Below, in pieces: positions 1 to 8,713 of a DNA stretch of 64,000 nt. The stretch is from JBFLVT01 sp036804525 (GTDB lineage Bacteria; Bacillota; Desulfotomaculia; Desulfotomaculales; JASEER01): positions 1-64,000 of the forward strand of contig DAIRSE010000007.1 of the NCBI GenBank assembly GCA_036804525.1, in the 5' to 3' direction. Position 1 is the first letter of the stretch, and every line of letters begins with the position of its first letter. The position numbers and the translations under genes are program-made. A model generated the notes under the pieces. The model searched no databases, was not told the origin of the DNA, and saw nothing but the letters and a program-made list of their open reading frames with translations.

Positions 1-94
1 TGAGCGGTCTTAAGGGTAACTTCCAAAGTGTAGCCGTACCCTGGAGATGCCTATGCCAAAATCAGTGTATTGGTTTTTTGCAGCACTCTCCTGG
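1..94 (-). mobile_element. Partial copy of the 263-bp MITE-like element
   Basis: This is the reverse complement of the left ~94 bases of the element found complete near 39.6, 44.8 and 63.3 kb. The match runs from the CGCTCA/TGAGCG block through the TTACCCTTAAGACC segment to the terminal inverted repeat (GCAGCACTCTCC at about 81-92). The rest lies outside the window. The terminal CTAG of the other copies is CTGG here, so the end is mutated or the tetranucleotide is a target-site duplication. Confidence 0.85.
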
Positions 95-175
95 CGGCCA
101 TTTGGCCGCTCGCCGGCCTTGGCCCAATGCCCAAGGTCCAATGCTCAGGCCACAAGCACCGAGGGCTGCTTGTGC

Positions 176-204
176 TTGACGGGCTTTTCCCCCCTCGTTA
201 TAAT
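176..204 (+). promoter_or_regulatory. Sigma-A type promoter of sigH
   Basis: TTGACG at 176-181 and TATAAT at 199-204 are separated by 17 bases, close to the vegetative sigma-A consensus. It lies about 50 bases before the sigH start and is the only good promoter in this gap. In Bacillus sigH is also transcribed from a sigma-A promoter under AbrB control; no AbrB site can be judged here. Confidence 0.75.
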
Positions 205-254
205 TAACAATGTAAGCATCCCGCCTTTATCCCAATAAATGGAGGCGATTACTT

Positions 255-899
255 TTGAGCCTCAGTGTTCAGCAAGAGTCCCTTTCCACTTATCACTCCC
301 TAAATGACGAAGAGATCGTAGGATTTGCGCGGGACGGTGACACCGAAGCTCTAGAGTATTTGATCAATAAGTACCGGCATTTTGTGAGGGCCAAAGCGCG
401 CTCGTACTTTTTGATCGGGGCGGACCGCGAGGACATTATTCAAGAAGGCATGATCGGCCTTTATAAGGCCATCCGCGATTTCCGGCTGGACAAGCTGTCG
501 TCCTTTCGGGCCTTTGCCGAACTCTGCATCACCCGGCAGATCATCACCGCCATCAAGACGGCGACCAGACAAAAACACATTCCTCTTAATTCATACGTTT
601 CCCTGAATAAACCGATTTACGACGAAGACTCCGACCGCACCCTTCTCGATGTGATCTCCGGTTCCAAGATCGCCGACCCGGAAGAGCTGGTGATCAGCCG
701 CGAAGAGTTCGACGACATCGAGGGCAAAATCGGCGAACTGCTTAGTTCGTTGGAATGGAAGGTGCTGATGTCCTACCTGGATGGCAAATCCTACCAGGAG
801 ATCGCTGAGGACCTGCAGCGCCACGTTAAGTCGATCGACAACGCGCTCCAGCGCGTCAAACGTAAACTCGAGAAATACTTGGAAAAAAGAGAAGCTTAG
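255..899 (+). CDS. sigH: RNA polymerase sporulation sigma factor SigH (sigma-30)
   Basis: 214-aa sigma-70 family factor that directs early stationary-phase and sporulation transcription. Region 2 lies at about residues 25-95, with the DREDIIQEGMIGLYKAI and FAELCITRQIITAI signatures of the SigH family, and region 4 (helix-turn-helix, YLDGKSYQEIAEDLQRHVKSI) at about 155-205. Length and motif order are typical. The start is TTG at 255 with GGAGG at 241-245. In related genomes sigH precedes rpmG-secE-nusG; here it is followed by a terminator and tRNA-Thr, so that cluster is interrupted or displaced. Identification is secure. Confidence 0.96.
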   Translation: MSLSVQQESLSTYHSLNDEEIVGFARDGDTEALEYLINKYRHFVRAKARSYFLIGADREDIIQEGMIGLYKAIRDFRLDKLSSFRAFAELCITRQIITAIKTATRQKHIPLNSYVSLNKPIYDEDSDRTLLDVISGSKIADPEELVISREEFDDIEGKIGELLSSLEWKVLMSYLDGKSYQEIAEDLQRHVKSIDNALQRVKRKLEKYLEKREA

Positions 900-929
900 C
901 CAGTCAGTCAGCCAGTCAATAGGGGAAGG

Positions 930-957
930 CGGAGCTCTTCGGGCTCCGTTTTGATTT
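930..957 (+). terminator. Rho-independent terminator after sigH
   Basis: CGGAGC/GCTCCG stem with a short loop, followed by TTTTGATTTT, 30 bases after the sigH stop. Confidence 0.8.
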
Positions 958-1000
958 TCATCCGCGGGTTATCGGCTTCAGCAGGCCGCACTCGTGAGGG

Positions 1001-1031
1001 TTGCGGGGACTGAGGGGAAGTGTGATATAAT
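1001..1031 (+). promoter_or_regulatory. Probable promoter of tRNA-Thr
   Basis: A perfect TATAAT at 1026-1031 lies 10 bases before the tRNA 5' end. The best -35 match is TTGCGG at 1001-1006 with a rather long 19-base spacer. Confidence 0.55.
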
Positions 1032-1041
1032 AAGACTGAAC

Positions 1042-1117
1042 GCTGGTGTAGCTCAACCGGCAGAGCAGCTGATTTGTAATCAGCAGGTTGCAGGTTCGAT
1101 TCCTGTCACCAGCTCCA
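1042..1117 (+). tRNA. tRNA-Thr (anticodon TGT)
   Basis: A 76-nt cloverleaf. The acceptor stem GCTGGTG pairs with CACCAGC, followed by T and an encoded CCA. The D arm is GCTCAACCGGCAGAGC, the anticodon stem CTGAT/ATCAG holds the loop TTTGTAA (anticodon TGT, reading ACA and other Thr ACN codons), and the T arm contains GGTTCGATTCC. Confidence 0.97.
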
Positions 1118-1127
1118 TAAGGCCTTT

Positions 1128-1163
1128 AAAGGCAAGGTTTCGCGGTGGAAACCTTGCCTTTTT
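1128..1163 (+). terminator. Terminator after tRNA-Thr
   Basis: Long perfect stem AAAGGCAAGGTTTC / GAAACCTTGCCTTT with a six-base loop and a run of T, starting 11 bases after the tRNA. Confidence 0.9.
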
Positions 1164-1306
1164 GTCAGTTTATCGCCCTGGGCGATTGCCAATTTTATCA
1201 AGCGCGTAGGAAAATGTCCGAACTCCGCGAATACTTGTCATGAATCCCAGGCGTGGTATTTCATGGTCTTAAACCGGTTCCCCACTCTGGAAAAAGAGGT
1301 CGAATT

Positions 1307-3517
1307 GTGTTGCGCGAGATCCAAAAACATCTGGGAATCATCCTGGATTCCGTCCAGAGCGGGGTCGTGGCCATCGATCCCCAAACGCACCTCATTGTTT
1401 ACGCCAACCATGCGGCCGTGGAAATGATCGGCGTCCCCAAGGGGGAAGTTGTCGGTTCCCCATGCCATAACTTCATCTGCCCCGCCGAGAAGGGAGAGTG
1501 CCCGATCACCGATCTGGGGCAGACGATAGACCATTCCGAACGCATACTTATCGGCCGGGGCGGTACACCCATGCCCATCATCAAGACCGTGGTTTCCGTA
1601 GCGCTCGGCAGCCGGGAATACCTGGTCGAGAGTTTCACCGACATCACCGCCTACAAGCAGGTCGAGGAGGAGCGCAACCTGCAGAGGGCCTATTTCCAGC
1701 AGCTTTTCATGAACTCCCCCCAGAGTATCGTCCTGCTCGATAACGCCGACAGGGTCGTAGAGGCCAACAAGGCTTTTGAGGAACTTTTCCAGTACACCGT
1801 TGACGAGATCAGGGGCCGCCCGCTCAACGAGATCATCGTCCCGGACGACCTGGTTGACGAGGCGACCGCCCTGTCCAGCGCCGCTATCGGCGGGGAAGTC
1901 GTTCAGAAAGAGTCTGTGCGCAGGCGCAAGGACGGCAGCCTGGTGGCGGTGTCGACCATCGGCTACCCTATCGTGGTCGACGGCCGGCAGGTCGGCATCT
2001 ACGCGATATACAGCGATATCAGCGAGCGTAAGCGGGCGGAGGAAAAGCTGCGGGCCGCGCACCGCCAGCTCTTGGATATCATCGACTTTCTGCCGGACGC
2101 GACCTTTGTCATCGACCGGAAAAAGAAAGTTATCGCCTGGAACCGGGCCATCGAGGAGATGACAGGGGTGTCCAAGGAAGACATTATCGGCAAGGGCGAT
2201 TACGCCTACGCCGTTCCGTTTTACGGGGAGCCGCGGCCGATCCTGATCGACCTTATCGGCCAAGACGGTGACCTAAGGCAAATAGAAGAGAAGTACGAGT
2301 ATGTGAAGAGAAAGGGCAACACCTTGATTGCGGAAGTCTTTGTTCCGAATCTGAACCGGGGGCAAGGGGCCTTTCTGTGGGCGACGGCTTCCCCCCTCTA
2401 CGACAGCGACGGAAAACTGGCCGGCGCCATCGAGTCCATCCGCGACATCACCGAGCGCAAGCGGATGGAGCAGCAGTTAAAATACCTGAGCCTGCACGAC
2501 TCCCTGACCGGTCTGTACAACCGCACCTATTTCGAGCAGGAGATGCGGCGGCTGGCGGACGGGCGTTACGCGCCGGTGGGCCTCATCATCTGCGACCTTG
2601 ACGCCCTGAAGTTCGTCAACGACACCATAGGGCACGACGCCGGCGACGCCCTTCTGGTAGCGGCGGCCGAAGTGATCAAGAGCTGCTTCCGGGCGGGCGA
2701 CATGGTGGCCCGGATCGGGGGCGACGAGTTTGCGGTGCTGCTACCCGAAAGCGGGCGCGACGCCGTGCAGGCGGCCTGCCTGAGGATCGACGAGGCCGTC
2801 GCCGCGTACAACAGCCGGAACCCGGAGATCCCGCTGAGCATATCTGTCGGGTTTGCCGTCAGCGGCGAAGGATCGGCCGACCTGAGCGAGCTTTTCAAAG
2901 AAGCCGACAACAACATGTACCGGGCCAAGCTGCAGCGGGGCGAGAGCACCCGCGGCGCCGCCGTGAAGATCCTCTTGAGGGCGCTGGAGGAGAAAGACTT
3001 TATCACCGGCGGGCACGCCGAACGCCTGCAGGCCCTGGTCACAGCGCTCGGCAGGGCGGCCGGCGTGCCGAAGAGCAGGCTCAAAGATCTGCGCCTGCTG
3101 GCCCAGTTCCACGACATCGGCAAGGTGGGCATCCCGGACGACATTCTGTTCAAGCCCGGGCCTCTAAATGCCGAGGAAACCGCCGAGATACGGCGGCACT
3201 GCGAAATCGGCTACCGGATAGCGCAGTCGATGCCCGACCTGGTGCTGATCGCGGACTGGATCCTCAAGCACCATGAATGGTGGAACGGCGAGGGGTACCC
3301 CCTGGGGCTCAAAGGCGAAGAGATCCCGCTGGAATGCCGGATCCTGGCCATCGCCGACGCCTACGACGCGATGACCAGCGACCGTCCGTACCGCAGGGCG
3401 ATGACGCGCGAGGAGGCCCTGGCCGAGCTGGAGCGCATGGCCGGAACGCAGTTCGACCCGCAGCTCGTGGAAAAGTTTGCCGGGCTCTTAAAGAACCAAA
3501 TGGTTCTTGACGATTAA
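1307..3517 (+). CDS. PAS(x3)-GGDEF-HD-GYP cyclic-di-GMP turnover protein
   Basis: 736-aa cytosolic signalling protein with no membrane segment. Three PAS domains lie at about residues 8-115, 130-240 and 250-385, then a GGDEF diguanylate cyclase domain (about 400-555, intact GGDEF in RIGGDEFAVLL) and an HD-GYP phosphodiesterase domain (about 560-730, FHDIGKVGIPD and GEGYPLGLKG). It could therefore both make and break c-di-GMP. The first PAS carries a Cys-rich stretch (CHNFICPAEKGECPITDLGQ) shared with the next gene. The longest frame opens at GTG 1253, but GTG 1307 is preferred because AAGAGGT lies 6 bases before it. The last 1,046 bases before its unique tail are identical to the downstream paralogue. 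Confidence 0.92.
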   Translation: MLREIQKHLGIILDSVQSGVVAIDPQTHLIVYANHAAVEMIGVPKGEVVGSPCHNFICPAEKGECPITDLGQTIDHSERILIGRGGTPMPIIKTVVSVALGSREYLVESFTDITAYKQVEEERNLQRAYFQQLFMNSPQSIVLLDNADRVVEANKAFEELFQYTVDEIRGRPLNEIIVPDDLVDEATALSSAAIGGEVVQKESVRRRKDGSLVAVSTIGYPIVVDGRQVGIYAIYSDISERKRAEEKLRAAHRQLLDIIDFLPDATFVIDRKKKVIAWNRAIEEMTGVSKEDIIGKGDYAYAVPFYGEPRPILIDLIGQDGDLRQIEEKYEYVKRKGNTLIAEVFVPNLNRGQGAFLWATASPLYDSDGKLAGAIESIRDITERKRMEQQLKYLSLHDSLTGLYNRTYFEQEMRRLADGRYAPVGLIICDLDALKFVNDTIGHDAGDALLVAAAEVIKSCFRAGDMVARIGGDEFAVLLPESGRDAVQAACLRIDEAVAAYNSRNPEIPLSISVGFAVSGEGSADLSELFKEADNNMYRAKLQRGESTRGAAVKILLRALEEKDFITGGHAERLQALVTALGRAAGVPKSRLKDLRLLAQFHDIGKVGIPDDILFKPGPLNAEETAEIRRHCEIGYRIAQSMPDLVLIADWILKHHEWWNGEGYPLGLKGEEIPLECRILAIADAYDAMTSDRPYRRAMTREEALAELERMAGTQFDPQLVEKFAGLLKNQMVLDD
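2444..3489 (+). repeat. Left copy of an exact ~1,046-bp coding duplication
   Basis: From GACATCACCGAGCGCAA to CGGGCTCTT this segment matches 4984-6029 base for base at a constant offset of 2,540. It covers the linker, GGDEF and HD-GYP domains. Sequence on both sides diverges at once. Confidence 0.95.
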
Positions 3518-3609
3518 ACCGTGGGAAGAAGCTGTTCAGATACATCTTGTCGCACCGGAGAGCCCTTGCGAACGTACTTTTGCGGTATCCTGCTTTTGGA
3601 GGCGTTAGC

Positions 3610-6063
3610 TTGACAATTCGCCAAAAAACGCTGCTTATCGTCGCCCTGGCCCTTGTCATTTTGGTCACTGTTCTTTACCAGGCTTTCCAGAGCGTTTTCC
3701 TGGAGAGCTTTGCGAGATTGGAAGAGCAGTTTGTCCGCCGCAATGTCGAGCGTGCGCTCGACGCTCTGGACAATGACATAGCCACCCTGGATGGCACGGC
3801 TGTTGACTGGGCCGCCTGGGACGACACGTACGTCTTTGTGCAGGACGCCAACGCGGCGTACGTGAGAGCCAATCTCTCGGCGGAGACCTTTAAGAACCTC
3901 CGGATCAACCATTTGCTCATCGTCGATTCGTCCGGCCGTACTGTATTTGCAGGAAGCATGGATGCGACGGGTGAGCACGTGATGCCGGTGCCGGAAAGCC
4001 TGAAGAAACGACTGGCGGACGGCGGGCCTCTCCTGTCCGGTCCCGGCGTCGCCGGTCTGGTGGATCTGCCTGAGGGTCCCGTGCTGGTCGCGGCGCGTCC
4101 CATATTGACCAGCGCGAAGGAAGGGCCGGCCAGGGGTATGCTGATTATGGGCCGCTGGCTCGACGCCGGAGAAGTCGAGCGCCTGGCCGAGATTACCCAC
4201 CTCTCGCTCACCGTTCACTTCGTGCGCGATGCCGGGATGCCGCCCGATTTTGCGACGGCCCGAACCCGGTTGACCGGCGAGGCTCCGGTGTTTGTCAACG
4301 TGCTGGACGACAGGTCGGTGGCCGGATACGGTCTGGTGAACGATATCTACGGAAAGCCGGCCCTCATCGTGCGGGTGAACATGCCGCGGGACATTTACGC
4401 GTACGGCCGTAAGACAGTCCGCTTTTCCATCTTTTCGCTTCTGGCGGCGGGTTTGGCGTTCGGCATCGTCACGCTGGCGCTCCTCGACCGGGCGGTGCTG
4501 TCCCGGCTGATCCGGTTGAACGAGGCCGTCGGCGCCGTGGCCCGGACGGGTGATCATGCGTCACGGCTGCCGGTTTTCGGGAAAGACGAGATTTCAAGCC
4601 TCACGGCGGCCATCAACGGAATGCTGGAGGCGCTTGAGGCCTCCCAGCTGGAGGTGAAAGAAAGAGAAAGCCGCCTCAATACGATCCTGGATTCCATTAA
4701 CTGCGGCACTGTCCTCATTGATGAGGACGAACACAGAATCGTCGATGTCAACCGCGCCGCCCGGGAGATGATCGGTGCGCCGAGGGAAGAGATCGTCGGC
4801 AGGGTGTGTCACGAGTTCATCTGCCCCGCAGAGAAGGGGAAGTGTCCGATCACCGATCTCGGACAGGATATCGACCGGTCGGAACGCGTACTCATCACCG
4901 CTGACGGCCGGAGAATCCCGATCATCAAGAGCGCGGTGCCTCTGGTCCTCAAGGGCAGAAAATACCTGCTCGAAAGCTTCCTGGACATCACCGAGCGCAA
5001 GCGGATGGAGCAGCAGTTAAAATACCTGAGCCTGCACGACTCCCTGACCGGTCTGTACAACCGCACCTATTTCGAGCAGGAGATGCGGCGGCTGGCGGAC
5101 GGGCGTTACGCGCCGGTGGGCCTCATCATCTGCGACCTTGACGCCCTGAAGTTCGTCAACGACACCATAGGGCACGACGCCGGCGACGCCCTTCTGGTAG
5201 CGGCGGCCGAAGTGATCAAGAGCTGCTTCCGGGCGGGCGACATGGTGGCCCGGATCGGGGGCGACGAGTTTGCGGTGCTGCTACCCGAAAGCGGGCGCGA
5301 CGCCGTGCAGGCGGCCTGCCTGAGGATCGACGAGGCCGTCGCCGCGTACAACAGCCGGAACCCGGAGATCCCGCTGAGCATATCTGTCGGGTTTGCCGTC
5401 AGCGGCGAAGGATCGGCCGACCTGAGCGAGCTTTTCAAAGAAGCCGACAACAACATGTACCGGGCCAAGCTGCAGCGGGGCGAGAGCACCCGCGGCGCCG
5501 CCGTGAAGATCCTCTTGAGGGCGCTGGAGGAGAAAGACTTTATCACCGGCGGGCACGCCGAACGCCTGCAGGCCCTGGTCACAGCGCTCGGCAGGGCGGC
5601 CGGCGTGCCGAAGAGCAGGCTCAAAGATCTGCGCCTGCTGGCCCAGTTCCACGACATCGGCAAGGTGGGCATCCCGGACGACATTCTGTTCAAGCCCGGG
5701 CCTCTAAATGCCGAGGAAACCGCCGAGATACGGCGGCACTGCGAAATCGGCTACCGGATAGCGCAGTCGATGCCCGACCTGGTGCTGATCGCGGACTGGA
5801 TCCTCAAGCACCATGAATGGTGGAACGGCGAGGGGTACCCCCTGGGGCTCAAAGGCGAAGAGATCCCGCTGGAATGCCGGATCCTGGCCATCGCCGACGC
5901 CTACGACGCGATGACCAGCGACCGTCCGTACCGCAGGGCGATGACGCGCGAGGAGGCCCTGGCCGAGCTGGAGCGCATGGCCGGAACGCAGTTCGACCCG
6001 CAGCTCGTGGAAAAGTTTGCCGGGCTCTTGAGCAAGCCGCGGCAAGGGTCGCTGGAACTGTAG
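3610..6063 (+). CDS. CHASE4-HAMP-PAS-GGDEF-HD-GYP membrane receptor for c-di-GMP signalling
   Basis: 817-aa membrane sensor. A first transmembrane helix (about residues 7-28) is followed by an extracytoplasmic CHASE4-type domain with the DWAAWDDTY motif (about 45-240), a second helix (about 270-295), HAMP (about 300-350), one PAS (about 365-475, with the Cys-rich CHEFICPAEKGKCPITDLGQ stretch) and the same GGDEF and HD-GYP domains as the upstream gene. Start TTG 3610 has GGAGG at 3598-3602 with ideal spacing; the ATG-free extension to 3547 lacks a ribosome site. Same strand, 92 bases after its paralogue. It probably arose by tandem duplication with different sensory inputs. Confidence 0.93.
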   Translation: MTIRQKTLLIVALALVILVTVLYQAFQSVFLESFARLEEQFVRRNVERALDALDNDIATLDGTAVDWAAWDDTYVFVQDANAAYVRANLSAETFKNLRINHLLIVDSSGRTVFAGSMDATGEHVMPVPESLKKRLADGGPLLSGPGVAGLVDLPEGPVLVAARPILTSAKEGPARGMLIMGRWLDAGEVERLAEITHLSLTVHFVRDAGMPPDFATARTRLTGEAPVFVNVLDDRSVAGYGLVNDIYGKPALIVRVNMPRDIYAYGRKTVRFSIFSLLAAGLAFGIVTLALLDRAVLSRLIRLNEAVGAVARTGDHASRLPVFGKDEISSLTAAINGMLEALEASQLEVKERESRLNTILDSINCGTVLIDEDEHRIVDVNRAAREMIGAPREEIVGRVCHEFICPAEKGKCPITDLGQDIDRSERVLITADGRRIPIIKSAVPLVLKGRKYLLESFLDITERKRMEQQLKYLSLHDSLTGLYNRTYFEQEMRRLADGRYAPVGLIICDLDALKFVNDTIGHDAGDALLVAAAEVIKSCFRAGDMVARIGGDEFAVLLPESGRDAVQAACLRIDEAVAAYNSRNPEIPLSISVGFAVSGEGSADLSELFKEADNNMYRAKLQRGESTRGAAVKILLRALEEKDFITGGHAERLQALVTALGRAAGVPKSRLKDLRLLAQFHDIGKVGIPDDILFKPGPLNAEETAEIRRHCEIGYRIAQSMPDLVLIADWILKHHEWWNGEGYPLGLKGEEIPLECRILAIADAYDAMTSDRPYRRAMTREEALAELERMAGTQFDPQLVEKFAGLLSKPRQGSLEL
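4984..6029 (+). repeat. Right copy of the exact ~1,046-bp duplication
   Basis: Identical to 2444-3489. The absence of even synonymous differences points to very recent duplication or to gene conversion between the two genes. Confidence 0.95.
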
Positions 6064-6197
6064 GATACCATCCGATTATTGATTATGAAAAGTGATGCTT
6101 GAGCGCAATGCTTGTGCCTGTGCGGCCTCCTCAAAAAACTTGCGCCCCTTCGAATGACATGGTTAAAAGACCAAGATATGCAGGAGGGGGAGATCGC

Positions 6198-7034
6198 TTG
6201 CACAAAGCTTTTTGGAGGGTTGCGCTGGCCGTTGTTGCCGTCTGCCTGCTGGCCGTCCCGGCGCTGGCGACGGACGGAGACCCGGCAGCGGCTGATCTGA
6301 ACATTGAGCCGGAAACCGTCTGGGTCGGCGAAAACGTCAGCAAGGCGGTGTACTTTGAGGCCACTTTCCTGAATGTCGATACGGCACAGAAGGTGTACCT
6401 GATCTTTAAGAAAGCCGGGTCGACCGATCTATTGCAGGCAGAGCTGGCCTATGACAAAGGAGTCTGGGCCGGCCGGGCGCTTGTGACGAAAGCCCAAGTC
6501 GGTACGTGGGACCTGGAAGACTGTTTCTACATCGTAGACGAAAACGGTGTCGACAGGATGGTAACTGTTACCTACAGCAAAGACGCCCCCGACGTGGAAA
6601 CGCGATTTGTTGTCCGGGAAAGGACGTTAACGCCGCCGGATGCGGGTGGCGGGGATAAGGATAAAAACGTTATCGCGAAGAGACTCTTGGCTCCCAGGCA
6701 CCTGCGCGCCGCTGTTGACTACGGCGACAGCGGCAAGGCCGAAACGGTGGAACTGAACTGGCGGTGCCGCGGTGAGTATGAAAAGGCCGAGTTCGACGTG
6801 TACGCCGGCTATAACGCCAAAAAGATGGTCAAGGTAGCCACCGTCAAGGGCCGGTTAAGTTGCGTGATCGACATCGAGGATGTCAGCAAGGTGCTTGGCG
6901 ACGCCGGCAAACCTAAAGGAAAGAAGTTTATCCTCTTCCGGGTCAAGAACGATGCCGGCAAGTCCAACGTCGCCGTCGCCCACCTGAACGGAAAAGCACC
7001 GCGGCAAGGGGATTCTCGCCCGCGACCGCGATAA
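6198..7034 (+). CDS. Secreted protein of unknown function
   Basis: 278 aa. The N-terminus is a signal peptide: a short basic start, a hydrophobic core (VALAVVAVCLLAVPALA) and a likely cleavage after ALA near residue 24. The mature part has two regions split by a Gly/Asp-rich linker (GGGDKDKN, near residue 185). Both look beta-rich, possibly Ig or fibronectin-like folds, but no family was recognised. TTG 6198 was chosen because GGAGGGGG lies just upstream and the signal peptide starts there; the frame itself is open from 6099 without a ribosome site. It faces the next two genes, which run on the other strand. Confidence 0.6.
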   Translation: MHKAFWRVALAVVAVCLLAVPALATDGDPAAADLNIEPETVWVGENVSKAVYFEATFLNVDTAQKVYLIFKKAGSTDLLQAELAYDKGVWAGRALVTKAQVGTWDLEDCFYIVDENGVDRMVTVTYSKDAPDVETRFVVRERTLTPPDAGGGDKDKNVIAKRLLAPRHLRAAVDYGDSGKAETVELNWRCRGEYEKAEFDVYAGYNAKKMVKVATVKGRLSCVIDIEDVSKVLGDAGKPKGKKFILFRVKNDAGKSNVAVAHLNGKAPRQGDSRPRPR

Positions 7035-7100
7035 GCTGCAGCTCCGAAACGGCACCTTCGATTTCAACAGTTTTTTTATTGCCTTTCGCCTGCAGCCGCA

Positions 7101-8159
7101 TCAGGGCATCACGACGAAGTTGGTGGGTACGGCCCGCTGTTTGCCGTCGGACGGGCGGTTGAGGAGTTTTCCTTTAAAGACGAAGGCGCTCGAGCCGCCG
7201 CCGTCCAGGTTGTAGGCGTCTTTCACGCCGAAGTCGATCAGCTTGGTCTGCAGTTCCTCGAGGGTCACGCCGCTGCTCCAGTCGGCCTGCCTGCCGTCAA
7301 CGACGATGAAGATCAGGTCGCCGTTGGCGTATTCCCCGATGAGGGTGCGGGGCTGTCTCTGATCCTGCCACTTCTTCGGGATCGGGAGCGGCTTTCCTCT
7401 CTGGATGAGGATGGGTACGAAGCTCACGCCCTGATAAGCCCCGCTGCGCATGAGGTCTCTTTCAGAAAAATAGATGCCGCCCACGAGGTCTCCGCTCTTG
7501 GTCAGGCCGGCGAAGTAGAGGTCTGAGTGCGAAGGCGCGAAGTCGTTCACCAGCCTGCCGTCGATCATCGTGTTGCCCATGGGCAGGATGACCGGGCGTC
7601 CGTCCACGGTGCCCTTGGCGAAACCCCCGCCGTTGACGCCGAAAACTGCGCCGGTGCGGACCACCGCCTCGGTGGTCGTTTCGCTGCCGCCGTACCGGTC
7701 CTCCCCCAGAACCACCCTGACGGCGCGCGGGTCGTACTGCTTAAGTTTGGCGATGAACCCGCGGTAGCCGAGACCCTTAAGTTCAAAAATCTTAATCTCG
7801 ACCCGGGGTGAGCGGTGGACGGCTGTTGCCGGGCCGAGCCAGCTCAGGATGCGCTGCTCGTAGATGTCGTCCGACAGTTTTTTCTGCTGCCCGCTCTTGC
7901 CGGCCAGTTCCGCCAGGATTCTCTTCTGCTCTTCGTGGGCGCGCTTCTGTTCCTCCGCTGAGGTACGGAAAAGACCCGTTTCCTCTTCGAGCCGGGCTGC
8001 CTTTTCTTCTGCCGCGGCGAGGCGGGTTTCCAGGCCGGACGCGGGAATGAGCAGGGCCTGCGCCCGGGTTTCAAAAGGCGCGGGAAGGCAGGTTAAGGCC
8101 AGGACCACGCCGACGAACGGGGCGGCCAGAAAAAAAAGAAAAAGGTTAACGGCGCGCAT
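7101..8159 (-). CDS. Phosphodiester glycosidase (NAGPA/DUF2233) family exported protein
   Basis: 352 aa. An N-terminal membrane anchor or signal (about residues 4-24), a coiled-coil stretch (about 45-100) and a C-terminal phosphodiester-glycosidase domain (about 115-350) with the family motifs FGVNGGGF and YNLDGGGSSA. Members cleave sugar-phosphodiester bonds in eukaryotes; bacterial members act on cell-surface glycopolymers or are uncharacterised. The gene overlaps its upstream neighbour by 14 bases and so is probably translated with it. That neighbour also encodes a membrane-anchored coiled-coil protein, suggesting that the two interact at the cell surface. Confidence 0.82.
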   Translation of the reverse strand: MRAVNLFLFFLAAPFVGVVLALTCLPAPFETRAQALLIPASGLETRLAAAEEKAARLEEETGLFRTSAEEQKRAHEEQKRILAELAGKSGQQKKLSDDIYEQRILSWLGPATAVHRSPRVEIKIFELKGLGYRGFIAKLKQYDPRAVRVVLGEDRYGGSETTTEAVVRTGAVFGVNGGGFAKGTVDGRPVILPMGNTMIDGRLVNDFAPSHSDLYFAGLTKSGDLVGGIYFSERDLMRSGAYQGVSFVPILIQRGKPLPIPKKWQDQRQPRTLIGEYANGDLIFIVVDGRQADWSSGVTLEELQTKLIDFGVKDAYNLDGGGSSAFVFKGKLLNRPSDGKQRAVPTNFVVMP

Positions 8160-8538
8160 TGGGCGCCTCCTTGAGGATGTTTAGGCTTTTTTCGAGGTTC
8201 TTAAGCTGCGTGTCCAGGGCTTCGATTTTCTCGTTCAGCGCCTGCCGCGTGGTGTCGGAGCTGGAGAGCGTCTTGCCGGTGTCCTGCAAAGCGGCTTCAA
8301 CGGCGTCCATCTCGGCGGTCAGGGCATTGAGCCTTTCTTCGAGGGCCTGGATCTGCAGGGCGTTCGTCTCCTGGATGCTGCGCAGCGACCGGTCGACGTA
8401 TTGCTTGGTATAGTAGAACCCGCCGTAGGCGAGACCGCCCCAGAAGGCCAAAACGAGAAACCAGGCGACGACGTTGGGCCAAGGAGAGCGGCGTCTCCTT
8501 CTCCTCGGCGCCGTTTGTGCCGCTGTCGGGTAATCCAA
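8146..8538 (-). CDS. Membrane-anchored coiled-coil protein, unknown function
   Basis: 130 aa. A basic cytoplasmic N-terminus (PRRRRRRSPW), one transmembrane helix at about residues 22-45 and then a long heptad-patterned coiled coil to the end. It starts at TTG 8538 with GAGGTG seven bases upstream and overlaps the glycosidase-family gene by 14 bases, so the two form an operon. No named family was recognised; the topology suggests a scaffold or tether outside the membrane. Confidence 0.7.
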   Translation of the reverse strand: MDYPTAAQTAPRRRRRRSPWPNVVAWFLVLAFWGGLAYGGFYYTKQYVDRSLRSIQETNALQIQALEERLNALTAEMDAVEAALQDTGKTLSSSDTTRQALNEKIEALDTQLKNLEKSLNILKEAPNARR

Positions 8539-8662
8539 TGGCGCCCACCTCTTTCATATTTCGACAATATTATACCAGTAATCCACCCGGCCACCCAAGT
8601 GTGGCGGTCTGACTCCTTTTTACAACACAGACTCTTCCGGATGGCCTGACCCCATCAACAAT

Positions 8663-8695
8663 TGAAAAGGTCCGGCCGGTTGCCCGGTCGGACCT
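8663..8695 (-). terminator. Terminator of the ferritin-like gene
   Basis: On the minus strand AGGTCCGACCGGG pairs with CCGGCCGGACCT around a short CAA loop and is followed by TTTTC. It lies about 20 bases after the stop of the 9571-8714 gene. Confidence 0.8.
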
Positions 8696-8713
8696 CCTGT
8701 ATACGTCTACCCC

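Noticed and set aside
47..238. 63-aa frame at the left edge
   Set aside because: It starts inside the MITE fragment, has no ribosome site and covers the sigH promoter.
994..1209. 71-aa frame over the tRNA
   Set aside because: It runs straight through tRNA-Thr and its terminator.
1238..2263. 341-aa minus-strand frame opposite the PAS protein, and the similar 347-aa frame at 3514-4557
   Set aside because: Antisense shadows of GC-rich coding DNA; no ribosome sites or recognisable domains, while the plus strand encodes complete conserved proteins.
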